Assembly (NCBI RefSeq): GCF_900636385.1 | Contig: NZ_LR134269.1 | Location: forward strand, 1,240,001-1,304,000 | Source: Staphylococcus warneri | Lineage (GTDB): Bacteria > Bacillota > Bacilli > Staphylococcales > Staphylococcaceae | Reading direction: 5' to 3' | DNA: 64,000 nt | Shown: positions 1 to 8,378 of the stretch, one piece after another | Layout of the letters: every line of letters starts with the position of its first letter | Position numbering within the stretch: the stretch's first letter is position 1 | The notes under the pieces: model-generated | Databases searched by the model: none | The model's input: only the letters and a program-made list of their open reading frames with translations | What the model was told of the DNA's origin: nothing | Program-made: the position numbers and the translations under genes

Positions 1-365
1 AAGTGACTGTAGACGAAATGCCAGATGAAATAACCGCAAGAATGATAGCCAAGACAGTTGTGGGTTCCAATTTAGTAAAGACTGCTATTTATGGAGAAGA
101 TCCTAATTGGGGACGCATATTCGCAGCAATAGGTTATACACAATCCAACTTTGACATCAATAACGTTGATATTTTAATAGAAGGTATCCCTGTTATGAAA
201 GGTTCAACACCTATCACTTATAACATTGATACGATGCAAAATAAATTAAAAAATAAAGATATTCATATCAACATTAATATGCATCAAGGTAATACCTCAG
301 GTACTGCATGGGGTTGTGATTTAACTTATGATTACGTAAAAATTAATGCATTATATACAACATAG
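1..365 (+). CDS. argJ: ArgJ, bifunctional ornithine acetyltransferase / N-acetylglutamate synthase (C-terminal part only)
   Basis: The C-terminal ~120 residues of ArgJ, cut by the left window edge; the frame is open to position 3 and ends at TAG 363-365. The family moves the acetyl group from N-acetylornithine to glutamate, the cyclic route of arginine biosynthesis in the cytoplasm. Visible family features are the DPNWGRI stretch early in the fragment and the C-terminal block NTSGTAWGCDLTYDYVKINA with the final YTT. The Ala-Thr autocleavage site lies upstream and cannot be inspected. argB starts 11 bases after the stop, so the two are co-transcribed; argC is expected just outside the window. 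Confidence 0.93.
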   Translation, partial: VTVDEMPDEITARMIAKTVVGSNLVKTAIYGEDPNWGRIFAAIGYTQSNFDINNVDILIEGIPVMKGSTPITYNIDTMQNKLKNKDIHININMHQGNTSGTAWGCDLTYDYVKINALYTT

Positions 366-375
366 AGGTAACAAA

Positions 376-1119
376 ATGAAACAAATTATAGTAATTAAAA
401 TGGGTGGCATAGCTATAAAACATTTAACCGAAGATACTCTTATACAAATAAAGCATTGGATTCAACAAAACTATCAAATAATCATCGTCCACGGTGGAGG
501 TAATGTTATAGAATCATTATTGATAAAAGCTAAACACCCCACAATCAAAAAAGATGGATTAAGAGTAACTGCTAAGGAAGATTTACCAATTATTAAGGAT
601 GCCCTGTTTAATTATATTGGTAAAGGGTTAGCTAGTGATTTAAAAGCTGTAAACTTAAATGTTAAGCAGTTAAGAGAAGAACAATTTTTAATCATTCAAG
701 CTGATTATTTGGATTATCATCAATACGGTTCAGTAGGTAAAAATATACAAGTAAATGTAAGTGCAATTCAGAAATATTTAAATCAAAATATGATTCCTGT
801 TATAAGTTCTATCGGTTCACATCAAGATGATGATTTAATTAATATCAATGCCGATCATTTAGCAACAGCAATTGCCATCGCAATGAAAGCACAAAAATTA
901 ATATTAATGACTGACGTTCAAGGTGTGATAGAACATGGAACTTTGATAAAAAGGTTAAATATTAGCGATGTGCAATCTAAAATAGACAACCGTATCATTA
1001 CTGGTGGCATGATACCTAAAGTTGAAAGTGCAGTAGCAACAATTAAGGCAGGAGTTAATGAAGTCATAATTGGAAATAATTTATTAACAGGAACCATCAT
1101 AGAAGGGAACAACAAATGA
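376..1119 (+). CDS. argB: Acetylglutamate kinase
   Basis: ArgB phosphorylates N-acetylglutamate, the second step of arginine synthesis. The 247-residue protein has the amino-acid-kinase fold: an N-terminal K-M-G-G phosphate loop (residues 9-12 region), a glycine-rich VHGGG turn near residue 40, the NINADHLA substrate segment in the middle and GGMIPK near the C-terminus. ATG 376 is chosen because AGAGG at 364-368 lies 7 bases before it; an in-frame ATG at 346 has no ribosome site and would overlap argJ. The glycine turn reads HGGGN where many family members have HGGGP, a mild divergence. It overlaps argD by four bases (ATGA). Confidence 0.93.
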   Translation: MKQIIVIKMGGIAIKHLTEDTLIQIKHWIQQNYQIIIVHGGGNVIESLLIKAKHPTIKKDGLRVTAKEDLPIIKDALFNYIGKGLASDLKAVNLNVKQLREEQFLIIQADYLDYHQYGSVGKNIQVNVSAIQKYLNQNMIPVISSIGSHQDDDLININADHLATAIAIAMKAQKLILMTDVQGVIEHGTLIKRLNISDVQSKIDNRIITGGMIPKVESAVATIKAGVNEVIIGNNLLTGTIIEGNNK

Positions 1120-2252
1120 GTTATTTATTTCAAAATTACAAAAGAACAAATGTCGAATTCGTAAGAGCAGAAGGAAATGAGTTAATTGATACAAACGGTA
1201 ATAAATATCTCGATTTTTCTTCAGGTATAGGTGTAACAAATTTAGGATTTCACCCATACGTTAAAGAGCAATTACAGATACAAGTTGCCAGTATTTGGCA
1301 TACACCTAATTTATATTTAAATACGCTACAAGAAGATGTGGCTCAATTATTAGTACGTCAATATGACTATTGTGTATTTTTCTGTAATAGCGGTGCTGAA
1401 GCAAATGAGGCTGCTATTAAATTAGCACGTAAATATACGGGCAAACAATCTATTATATGTTTTGACCAATCATTTCATGGCAGAACATATGGTGCAATGT
1501 CTGCTACAGGACAAGGAAAAATAAAAGCAGGCTTTGGAGATGTAGTTCCTCACTTTAGTTATGCAAAATTTAATGACATCAATAGTGTGAAATCACTAAT
1601 CACTAAAGATACAGCAGCTATCATGTTAGAACTTATTCAAGGTGAATCTGGTATACACGTTGCTAAATCAACCTTTATTAAACAATTAAGTCAACTATGT
1701 AATGAACATGATATCTTATTAATCGTAGATGAGGTACAAACTGGTATTGGACGAACGGGTAAATGTTTTGCTTTTGAACATTACGATATAGAACCTGATA
1801 TTATTACTTCTGCTAAAGGACTTGCTAATGGCGTACCCGTAGGCGCTATGTTAGGAAAGCGAAGTTTATCATATGTTTTTGATTATGGTAGTCATGGGTC
1901 TACATTTGGTGGGAATAAACTTGCAATGACAGCTGCCAAAGCCACCTTAGAAACCATTAATGATGCACAATTTTTAAATGACGTTTCAAAAAAATCAGAA
2001 GAATTATTTACTAAATTAAACAAAGCTTTATTTGACAACCCTCGTATCATTGACATACGTGGCAAAGGATTAATGATAGGTATTGAAACAGATTTAGACT
2101 TGTCTCAACTTGTAAACAAAGCACGTCAGCATGGTTTAATCATTTTAACTGCAGGTCAAAACGTTATACGATTATTGCCACCACTAACCATTAGTTCTCA
2201 AGAAATTAATCAAGCAGTATGTGTGTTAAAAGACATCTTTAATGAATCATAA
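1116..2252 (+). CDS. argD: Acetylornithine aminotransferase
   Basis: A class-III PLP aminotransferase of 378 residues that makes N-acetylornithine from the semialdehyde. The PLP lysine is K234 in the SAKGLANG motif, preceded by the LIVDEVQTGIGRTGK block; the cofactor phosphate region SGAEANEAAIKLARK and the FHGRTYGA segment are also present. Translational coupling with argB is likely because its ATG overlaps the argB stop, and GAAGGGAAC just upstream can serve as ribosome site. It is the last gene of the argJBD run and is followed directly by a strong terminator. An ornithine aminotransferase would be an alternative from sequence alone, but the operon settles it. Confidence 0.93.
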   Translation: MSYLFQNYKRTNVEFVRAEGNELIDTNGNKYLDFSSGIGVTNLGFHPYVKEQLQIQVASIWHTPNLYLNTLQEDVAQLLVRQYDYCVFFCNSGAEANEAAIKLARKYTGKQSIICFDQSFHGRTYGAMSATGQGKIKAGFGDVVPHFSYAKFNDINSVKSLITKDTAAIMLELIQGESGIHVAKSTFIKQLSQLCNEHDILLIVDEVQTGIGRTGKCFAFEHYDIEPDIITSAKGLANGVPVGAMLGKRSLSYVFDYGSHGSTFGGNKLAMTAAKATLETINDAQFLNDVSKKSEELFTKLNKALFDNPRIIDIRGKGLMIGIETDLDLSQLVNKARQHGLIILTAGQNVIRLLPPLTISSQEINQAVCVLKDIFNES

Positions 2253-2262
2253 ATAAAGTTTA

Positions 2263-2300
2263 ATGTGAGGATATGATTAGCTATTATATCCTCACATTTT
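2263..2300 (+). terminator. Intrinsic terminator of the arg operon
   Basis: Perfect 12-bp inverted repeat ATGTGAGGATAT / ATATCCTCACAT (2263-2274 with 2286-2297), 11-base loop, followed by a T run. Starts 11 bases after the argD stop. Confidence 0.9.
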
Positions 2301-2410
2301 TATACTTTTAATGAGTTATCTTAACTATCGTCCTTTGATTTGGATTATCTCTCGATACTGTGATTTTAAGCTAACCATTTTATTTCATAATATAGGATAT
2401 CTTATCATGC

Positions 2411-2439
2411 TTGAATTGAAAGGTTGTCTCAAGTAAAAT
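2411..2439 (+). promoter_or_regulatory. Probable sigma-A promoter of accB-accC
   Basis: TTGAAT (2411-2416), a 17-base spacer and TAAAAT (2434-2439), 43 bases before the accB ATG. No FapR-like inverted repeat is evident around it. Confidence 0.6.
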
Positions 2440-2481
2440 AGACGGGTAGATGAAAACAAACTGAAGGAGTCAGTAATAATT

Positions 2482-2952
2482 ATGAACTTTAAAGAAATAA
2501 AAGAATTAATAGAGATTCTTGATCAATCAAACTTAACAGAAATTAACATTGAAGATAATAAAGGTAGCGTAGTTAACTTAAAAAAAGAAAAAGAAACTGA
2601 AATTATCACACCTCAAGTAGCACAACAACCAGCACCCTCTGTAGCTCAACCTCAAGTTGCTCAATCTGCACCACAAGTGAGTGAAGATACACAATCACAA
2701 GAAGTTGTGGCAGATAATTACGAAACTATTAATGCACCAATGGTTGGTACATTTTATAAATCACCATCACCAGAAGAAGGTGCTTACGTACAAGTTGGAG
2801 ATAAAGTCTCTAATGACACAACTGTTTGTATTTTAGAAGCAATGAAACTATTTAATGAAATTCAAGCAGAAATCTCAGGTGAAATTGTTGAAATATTAGT
2901 AGAAGACGGACAAATGGTAGAGTATGGCCAACCGTTATTTAAGGTGAAATAA
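2482..2952 (+). CDS. accB: Biotin carboxyl carrier protein of acetyl-CoA carboxylase
   Basis: AccB carries the carboxybiotin between the biotin carboxylase and carboxyltransferase halves of acetyl-CoA carboxylase, the entry to fatty acid synthesis. The 156 residues split into an N-terminal segment (1-35), a flexible Pro/Ala/Gln-rich linker (about 42-75) and the biotinyl domain (about 82-156) with the EAMKL motif; the biotinylated lysine is K122. AAGGAG at 2463-2468 supports ATG 2482. The stop overlaps the accC start by one base (TAATG), so BCCP and biotin carboxylase are translationally coupled. BirA, the ligase that loads it, is encoded at 61418 in this window. Confidence 0.97.
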   Translation: MNFKEIKELIEILDQSNLTEINIEDNKGSVVNLKKEKETEIITPQVAQQPAPSVAQPQVAQSAPQVSEDTQSQEVVADNYETINAPMVGTFYKSPSPEEGAYVQVGDKVSNDTTVCILEAMKLFNEIQAEISGEIVEILVEDGQMVEYGQPLFKVK

Positions 2953-4310
2953 TGAAAAAAGTACTTATTGCAAATCGTGGCGAAATCGCAGTTAGAATCA
3001 TCAGAGCTTGCCACGAGCTAGGTATTCAAACAGTTGCTATTTATTCAGAAGGAGACAAAGACGCTTTACATACTCAAATTGCTGATGAAGCATATTGCGT
3101 TGGTCCAACTCTGTCTAAGGATTCATATTTAAATATTCCTAATATCTTATCAATTGCTACATCAACAGGATGTGATGGTGTTCATCCAGGTTACGGTTTC
3201 TTAGCTGAAAATGGTGATTTTGCTGAATTATGTGAAGCTTGTCAATTAAAGTTTATCGGGCCAAGCCATGAATCTATTCAAAAAATGGGTATAAAAGATG
3301 TCGCTAAAGCTGAAATGATCAAAGCCAATGTTCCTGTTGTTCCAGGTAGTGAAGGTTTAGTTCATAATATTGACGATGCGAAAAAAGTTGCAAAGAAAAT
3401 TGGTTATCCTGTCATAATTAAAGCCACAGCTGGTGGTGGTGGAAAAGGTATACGTGTAGCTCGTGATGAGAAAGAACTAGAAACAGGCTATCGAATGACA
3501 CAACAAGAAGCGGAAACTGCATTTGGTAATGGCGGGTTATATTTAGAAAAATTCATTGAAAATTTCCGTCATATTGAAATTCAAATCATAGGTGACAGTT
3601 ATGGTAATGTAATTCATTTAGGTGAACGTGACTGTACAATTCAAAGACGTATGCAAAAATTAGTAGAAGAAGCACCTTCACCAATCTTGTCAGAAGAAAC
3701 ACGTCAAGAAATGGGTAACGCTGCTATAAGAGCTGCTAAAGCCGTTAACTATGAAAATGCTGGAACGATAGAATTTATATATGATTTAAATGATGATAAA
3801 TTCTACTTCATGGAAATGAATACCCGTATTCAAGTTGAACACCCAGTTACTGAAATGGTTACAGGTGTGGACTTAGTTAAACTGCAATTAAAAGTGGCGA
3901 TGGGTGAAGCATTACCATTTAAACAAAAAGATATCAAAATTAATGGTCATGCGATTGAATTTAGAATTAACGCCGAAAATCCTTACAAAGATTTCATGCC
4001 ATCTCCTGGTAAAATCACACAATATTTAGCACCAGGTGGATTCGGAGTCAGAATTGAATCTGCATGTTATACTAATTATACAATTCCGCCATATTATGAT
4101 TCTATGGTTGCTAAACTTATCGTACATGAGTCAACAAGAGATGAAGCAATCATGACAGGTATCAGAGCGTTAAGTGAATATTTAGTTTTAGGAATTGATA
4201 CTACGATTCCATTCCATTTAAAATTATTAACAAATGATATCTTTAGAAGTGGTGAATTTAATACAAAATTCCTAGAAAAATATAATATTATGGCTGATGA
4301 CAACCAATAG
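2952..4310 (+). CDS. accC: Biotin carboxylase subunit of acetyl-CoA carboxylase
   Basis: A 452-residue ATP-grasp enzyme that carboxylates the biotin on AccB using ATP and bicarbonate. The order is the N-terminal domain starting KKVLIANRGEIAVRI, the glycine-rich ATP lid KATAGGGGKGIRV (about residues 156-168), the catalytic region MEMNTRIQVEHPVTEMVTG, and the C-terminal domain with GHAIEFRINAENP. Length is typical for the family. It is coupled to accB and followed 12 bases later by the Asp23-family gene, the same arrangement as accB-accC-yqhY in Bacillus. Confidence 0.97.
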   Translation: MKKVLIANRGEIAVRIIRACHELGIQTVAIYSEGDKDALHTQIADEAYCVGPTLSKDSYLNIPNILSIATSTGCDGVHPGYGFLAENGDFAELCEACQLKFIGPSHESIQKMGIKDVAKAEMIKANVPVVPGSEGLVHNIDDAKKVAKKIGYPVIIKATAGGGGKGIRVARDEKELETGYRMTQQEAETAFGNGGLYLEKFIENFRHIEIQIIGDSYGNVIHLGERDCTIQRRMQKLVEEAPSPILSEETRQEMGNAAIRAAKAVNYENAGTIEFIYDLNDDKFYFMEMNTRIQVEHPVTEMVTGVDLVKLQLKVAMGEALPFKQKDIKINGHAIEFRINAENPYKDFMPSPGKITQYLAPGGFGVRIESACYTNYTIPPYYDSMVAKLIVHESTRDEAIMTGIRALSEYLVLGIDTTIPFHLKLLTNDIFRSGEFNTKFLEKYNIMADDNQ

Positions 4311-4322
4311 GAGGTTAAAACA

Positions 4323-4685
4323 ATGGTCAATGTTGCGGATTATTCTCATACAAATTTAGGCAAAATCGAAATTGCTCCAGAAGTTTTATCTGTTATTGCT
4401 AGTATTGCTACATCAGAAGTAGATGGCATTACAGGACATTTTGCAGAATTAAAAAATACTAACTTAGAAAAAATTAGTCGTAAAAATTTAAATAGAGATT
4501 TAAAAATAGAAGCTCGAGAAGATGGTATTTATATCGATGTTTATTGCGCTTTTAAACACGGTATCAATATCTCTAAAACAGCTAATCAAATTCAGTCTGC
4601 TATTTTCAATCAAATTTCTACAATGGCAGCAATTGAACCAAAACAAATTAACGTTCATATTACACAAATTGTAGTAGAAAAATAA
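4323..4685 (+). CDS. Asp23/Gls24 family envelope-stress protein (YqhY-like)
   Basis: A 120-residue single-domain DUF322 (Asp23/Gls24) protein with no membrane segment, starting with the family-typical LGKIEIAPEVLSVIASIA block and ending in an amphipathic VNVHITQIVVEK-like strand. TAGGAGG at 4308-4314 precedes ATG 4323 by 8 bases. In B. subtilis the homologous yqhY is co-transcribed with accB-accC and is linked genetically to acetyl-CoA carboxylase activity; the position here supports the same link by inference. It is distinct from the alkaline-shock protein Asp23 itself, whose gene lies elsewhere in staphylococci. Confidence 0.85.
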   Translation: MVNVADYSHTNLGKIEIAPEVLSVIASIATSEVDGITGHFAELKNTNLEKISRKNLNRDLKIEAREDGIYIDVYCAFKHGINISKTANQIQSAIFNQISTMAAIEPKQINVHITQIVVEK

Positions 4686-4698
4686 ATATTAAATTAAG

Positions 4699-4757
4699 TT
4701 AGGTACTAGTATAGAGATGTCATCAATTTAAAATACATCTCAATAGTACCTAATCTT
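4699..4757 (+). terminator. Nested hairpin between the accBC-yqhY unit and nusB
   Basis: Outer 10-bp perfect repeat TTAGGTACTA (4699-4708) / TAGTACCTAA (4744-4753) encloses a second perfect repeat GAGATGT (4714-4720) / ACATCTC (4735-4741). A short T-rich tail follows. A terminator or read-through attenuator in front of nusB. Confidence 0.65.
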
Positions 4758-4784
4758 TTATAAATACGTTTGAAGGAGTTATTT

Positions 4785-5171
4785 ATGAGTCGTAAAGAAT
4801 CAAGAGTTCAAGCTTTTCAAACTTTATTTCAATTAGAAATTAAAGACACTGATTTAACTATCAAAGAAGCAATTAACTTTATTAAAGATGACTACCCAGA
4901 TTTAGACTTTGATTTTATTAATTGGTTAGTGACTGGTGTTAAAGATCATGAACCCGTATTAGATGAAAAAATCAAACCATATCTTAAAGATTGGTCACTC
5001 GAAAGATTACTAAAAACAGATCGTATTATCTTACGCATGGCAACTTTTGAAATATTACACAGTGATACACCAGCTAAAGTAGTCATCAACGAAGCCGTTG
5101 AATTAGCAAAACAATTTAGTGATGATGATCATTATAAATTTATCAATGGCGTACTGAGTAACATAAACTAA
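4785..5171 (+). CDS. nusB: Transcription antitermination factor NusB
   Basis: An all-helical RNA-binding protein of 128 residues that joins NusE (S10) on boxA of rRNA transcripts. It begins [18 protein letters not shown], the conserved N-terminal helix, and carries the family motif [16 protein letters not shown] and the C-terminal [17 protein letters not shown] followed by FINGVLSNI. The start is ATG 4785, 8 bases after GAAGGAG; an upstream in-frame TTG at 4770 lies within the ribosome site and is not used. It is preceded by a hairpin and followed closely by xseA, as in Bacillus. Confidence 0.95.
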   Translation: MSRKESRVQAFQTLFQLEIKDTDLTIKEAINFIKDDYPDLDFDFINWLVTGVKDHEPVLDEKIKPYLKDWSLERLLKTDRIILRMATFEILHSDTPAKVVINEAVELAKQFSDDDHYKFINGVLSNIN

Positions 5172-5189
5172 TAAAATTGAGTGATATAT

Positions 5190-6527
5190 ATGACTGATTA
5201 CTTAACAGTTTCGACATTAACAAAATATATTAAGTATAAATTTGATCAAGACCCACATTTACAGTCTGTTCTTATAAAAGGAGAACTTTCAAATTTTAAA
5301 AAACATTCAAGTGGGCATTTATATTTCAATGTAAAAGATAAAGAAAGCGTTATTAGTGCAATGATGTTTAAAGGTAGTGCTTCTAAACTCAATTTCGAAC
5401 CTAAAGAGGGCGATGAAGTACTATTAGAGGCACGTGTATCTGTCTATGAACGTAGAGGCAACTATCAAATATATGTAAATAAGATGCAGCTTGATGGTAT
5501 TGGTAATCTATATCAAAAATTGGAAGAACTAAAGAAAAAACTTTCAAAAGAAGGTTATTTTGATAATAGTAATAAAAAACCTATACCGCGTTTTCCCAAA
5601 AGAATTGCTGTCCTTACTGCAAGTACAGGTGCCGCTATCAGGGATATACATTCAACAATCAATAGTCGCTATCCACTTGTGGAACAAGTACAAATTAGTA
5701 CATTAGTACAAGGGAAACAAGCCAAAGACGACATTATAGAAAAGATTAAGTATTCAGATCAATTAGATGTAGATACCATTATTGTTGGACGTGGTGGAGG
5801 ATCAATTGAAGATTTATGGAACTTTAATGAAGAAGAAGTTGTTAAAGCTATATTTGAATGTCAAACGCCAATTATCTCAGCAGTTGGACATGAAACCGAT
5901 TTTACATTAAGTGATTTTGTGGCTGATGTAAGAGCGGCTACACCAACACAAGCTGCAGTTATGGCAACGCCAGATCAGTACGAATTATTGCAACAAATCA
6001 AGCAATATCAATTCACTCTAACTAGACATATTAAACAATATGTGGAACAACATAAAAAGCATCTTGAACATCTAGCCTCGTACTACAAATTTAAACAGCC
6101 ATCTCTCTTATATGATCAACAAATTCAAAGAAGAGATGATCTTGAGAAGCAATTAAATCAAAAGTTGGCTAGTAAGTTAGAGCAACAACAACATCAATTA
6201 AATATTTTGAAACAAAGATTTAATCCAAAACATCTCGAAACGTCTATTGTTAGAAATCAACAACAAAATGGTCAACTTAAATCACGACTAACTCAAAAGA
6301 TAAATAACGATTTATCACAATATAAAAATGCACTTAAATCAAAAATTGAACAACTGAATCAATTAAGCCCAACAAATACTATGTTACGTGGATACGCAAT
6401 TGTAAACAAAGATGATGACGTAGTTACAAGTACCAAAGATATGTCGGAAAATGATGAAATTGTTTTAACTATGAAAGATGGACAAATTGATGCTATTGTT
6501 AAGAAAGTAAGGTGTAATGATGAGTAA
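5190..6527 (+). CDS. xseA: Exodeoxyribonuclease VII large subunit
   Basis: ExoVII large subunit, 445 residues from ATG 5190. With XseB it degrades single-stranded DNA to short acid-soluble oligonucleotides. It has an N-terminal OB fold (about 1-100: [24 protein letters not shown]), the catalytic core with [15 protein letters not shown] and [16 protein letters not shown], the [14 protein letters not shown] motif, and a long coiled coil rich in Gln/Lys/Leu (about 270-400). A GTG at 5181 would add three residues but GAGTGA lies just upstream of ATG 5190, making that the better start. The last bases overlap xseB. Confidence 0.95.
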   Translation: MTDYLTVSTLTKYIKYKFDQDPHLQSVLIKGELSNFKKHSSGHLYFNVKDKESVISAMMFKGSASKLNFEPKEGDEVLLEARVSVYERRGNYQIYVNKMQLDGIGNLYQKLEELKKKLSKEGYFDNSNKKPIPRFPKRIAVLTASTGAAIRDIHSTINSRYPLVEQVQISTLVQGKQAKDDIIEKIKYSDQLDVDTIIVGRGGGSIEDLWNFNEEEVVKAIFECQTPIISAVGHETDFTLSDFVADVRAATPTQAAVMATPDQYELLQQIKQYQFTLTRHIKQYVEQHKKHLEHLASYYKFKQPSLLYDQQIQRRDDLEKQLNQKLASKLEQQQHQLNILKQRFNPKHLETSIVRNQQQNGQLKSRLTQKINNDLSQYKNALKSKIEQLNQLSPTNTMLRGYAIVNKDDDVVTSTKDMSENDEIVLTMKDGQIDAIVKKVRCNDE

Positions 6528-6750
6528 AGAAAAACAAAGCTTTGAAGAAATGATGCAAGAACTTGAGAGCATTGTACAAAAATTAGATAATGAAACTGTA
6601 TCATTAGAAGAATCTCTAGATTTATATCAACGAGGAATGAAATTATCTACAGCATGCGATTCAACATTAAAAGATGCCGAGAAAAAGGTAAATAAATTAA
6701 TGCAAGAAGAAGCAGAGGAACAAGATAATGAAGAAACTACAAATGAATGA
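6520..6750 (+). CDS. xseB: Exodeoxyribonuclease VII small subunit
   Basis: A 76-residue helical protein that binds the XseA coiled coil. Contains the complete family signature [18 protein letters not shown] and [15 protein letters not shown], with an acidic tail rich in Glu. Two ATGs, 6517 and 6520, are adjacent; 6520 has the better spacing to AAGG at 6509-6512. The gene overlaps xseA by eight bases at its start and the ispA start lies inside its last codons, so xseA-xseB-ispA form one translationally coupled unit. Confidence 0.94.
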   Translation: MSKEKQSFEEMMQELESIVQKLDNETVSLEESLDLYQRGMKLSTACDSTLKDAEKKVNKLMQEEAEEQDNEETTNE

Positions 6751-7609
6751 TTTAATTAATGAAATAAATGACGCTCTTAAGAAGTCAATACCAGAGTCTA
6801 CTCTAAATACGAATTTAGAAGAAAGTATGCTTTATTCTCTTAATGCAGGTGGAAAAAGAATTAGACCTGTATTATTGTTACTTACTTTAGATATGTTAAA
6901 TGAAGATTATCGTCAAGGTATGCAAAGCGCTTTAGCCTTAGAAATGATTCATACATATTCACTTATTCATGATGATCTTCCAGCAATGGATAATGATGAT
7001 TATCGTAGAGGCAAGCTTACTAACCACAAAGTATATGGTGAATGGAAAGCCATTTTAGCCGGCGATGCACTTTTAACTAAAGCTTTTGAACTCGTATCTT
7101 ACGATTCAGCTTTAAGTGACACCAAAAAAGTTAAAGTCATACAAAGACTAGCTTTTGCTAGTGGACATCTTGGTATGGTTGGTGGACAGACACTAGACAT
7201 GCAAAGTGAAGATAAAGCTATAGATATTTCAACATTAGAATCTATTCATAGAACAAAAACAGGTGCACTACTTACTTTTGCAATTATGAGTGCAGTAGAC
7301 ATTGCCGACACTGATGAACATACATCTGCAATGTTAAATGAATTTAGTGACCATCTTGGATTAATGTTTCAAATCAAAGACGATTTATTAGATATATATG
7401 GCGACGAACAAAAGCTAGGTAAAAAAGTGGGTAGTGATTTAGAAAATGATAAAAGTACTTATGTCTCATTATTGAATAAAGGCGGCGCAGAGGATAAATT
7501 AAATTATCATCGTAATGAAGCACTCAAATGTTTAGATAAAATAAGTGATCAATATGAAACTACAAATTTAAGAGACATAGTAGATTTATTCTACCATCGT
7601 GATCATTAA
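6728..7609 (+). CDS. ispA: Farnesyl diphosphate synthase (geranyltranstransferase)
   Basis: A 293-residue trans-prenyltransferase condensing IPP with DMAPP and GPP to farnesyl diphosphate, the precursor of undecaprenyl and heptaprenyl chains. The first aspartate-rich motif is in [17 protein letters not shown] and the second in [12 protein letters not shown], both intact; the GGKRIRP substrate-binding motif is near residue 40. The extra residues between the aspartates of the first motif (DDxxxxD) are typical of bacterial short-chain FPP synthases, distinguishing it from HepT at 50042. ATG 6728 overlaps xseB by 23 bases. A terminator follows. Confidence 0.95.
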   Translation: MKKLQMNDLINEINDALKKSIPESTLNTNLEESMLYSLNAGGKRIRPVLLLLTLDMLNEDYRQGMQSALALEMIHTYSLIHDDLPAMDNDDYRRGKLTNHKVYGEWKAILAGDALLTKAFELVSYDSALSDTKKVKVIQRLAFASGHLGMVGGQTLDMQSEDKAIDISTLESIHRTKTGALLTFAIMSAVDIADTDEHTSAMLNEFSDHLGLMFQIKDDLLDIYGDEQKLGKKVGSDLENDKSTYVSLLNKGGAEDKLNYHRNEALKCLDKISDQYETTNLRDIVDLFYHRDH

Positions 7610-7642
7610 TTTTATTTATTTTTCCATTTTAATCACATAATA

Positions 7643-7685
7643 GAGGTTAACAGAAATTATTTTCAATTTTTGTTAACCTCGTTTT
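7643..7685 (+). terminator. Intrinsic terminator after ispA
   Basis: Perfect 10-bp repeat GAGGTTAACA (7643-7652) / TGTTAACCTC (7671-7680) followed by GTTTT. It opens a ~300-base stretch without a gene before argR. That stretch also holds an AT-only hairpin TTAAAAAACT / AGTTTTTTAA (7785-7794 with 7803-7812) and the argR promoter. Confidence 0.8.
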
Positions 7686-7866
7686 ATGTTCAAAATTAAA
7701 TTCAAAATTGTTATACAATAATTATTCATCAATATCATCAAAATGCATATAAAGTACGATTAATTTATTTGTATAATAATATTCTTAAAAAACTATATTA
7801 ACAGTTTTTTAACGTGCTTTATTACCTTGTTTAAAAGGGTGATGAGTAGTAGTTAATAAATGCATA

Positions 7867-7892
7867 TGTTAAAATAACTGTATAAATATTCG
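7867..7892 (+). promoter_or_regulatory. argR promoter with overlapping ARG-box-like site
   Basis: Extended -10 TG-T-TAAAAT at 7867-7875 without a good -35. Four bases downstream, TGTATAAATATTCG (7879-7892) matches the half-site pattern of ArgR operators (TGnAT-4-ATnCA) except the last base. The site would cover the transcription start, implying autorepression. The match is short and AT-rich, so this is tentative. Confidence 0.4.
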
Positions 7893-7910
7893 TAACTAGA
7901 GGTGTTAATT

Positions 7911-8363
7911 TTGCCAAAAAAATCGGTAAGACATATAAAAATCAGAGAAATAATATCGAATGAACAAATTGAAACACAAGATGAATTAGTTAAACGATTG
8001 AATGAATATGAATTAAATGTGACACAGGCGACAGTCTCTCGTGATATTAAAGAATTACAACTAATAAAAGTACCAGCTGCATCAGGCCAATATGTTTATA
8101 GTTTACCTAATGACCGTAAATATCATCCTCTTGAAAAACTCGGAAGATATTTAATGGACTCATTTGTAAATATAGAAGGTACCGGTAATCTACTAGTATT
8201 AAAAACATTACCAGGTAATGCACAATCTATAGGCGCAATATTAGACCAAATCGATTGGGAAGAAGTGTTAGGTACAATTTGTGGTGATGATACTTGCCTT
8301 ATTATTTGTCGTAATGATGAAGCGAGTGAAGAAATCAAAACTAGAATTTTCAATTTATTATAA
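7911..8363 (+). CDS. argR: Arginine repressor ArgR/AhrC
   Basis: A 150-residue arginine-responsive DNA-binding protein. The N-terminal winged helix spans about 1-70 ([20 protein letters not shown], then the recognition helix region [16 protein letters not shown]). The C-terminal hexamerisation and arginine-binding domain includes [14 protein letters not shown] and the [13 protein letters not shown] motif, whose acidic pair contacts arginine. TTG 7911 is the start, with AGAGGTG seven bases upstream. Position between ispA and recN is conserved with Bacillus (ahrC-recN). Staphylococci often carry several ArgR paralogues; this is the AhrC-type one by context. The likely targets argJBD lie 5.7 kb upstream. 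Confidence 0.94.
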   Translation: MPKKSVRHIKIREIISNEQIETQDELVKRLNEYELNVTQATVSRDIKELQLIKVPAASGQYVYSLPNDRKYHPLEKLGRYLMDSFVNIEGTGNLLVLKTLPGNAQSIGAILDQIDWEEVLGTICGDDTCLIICRNDEASEEIKTRIFNLL

Positions 8364-8378
8364 GGATGCGATGAATTT

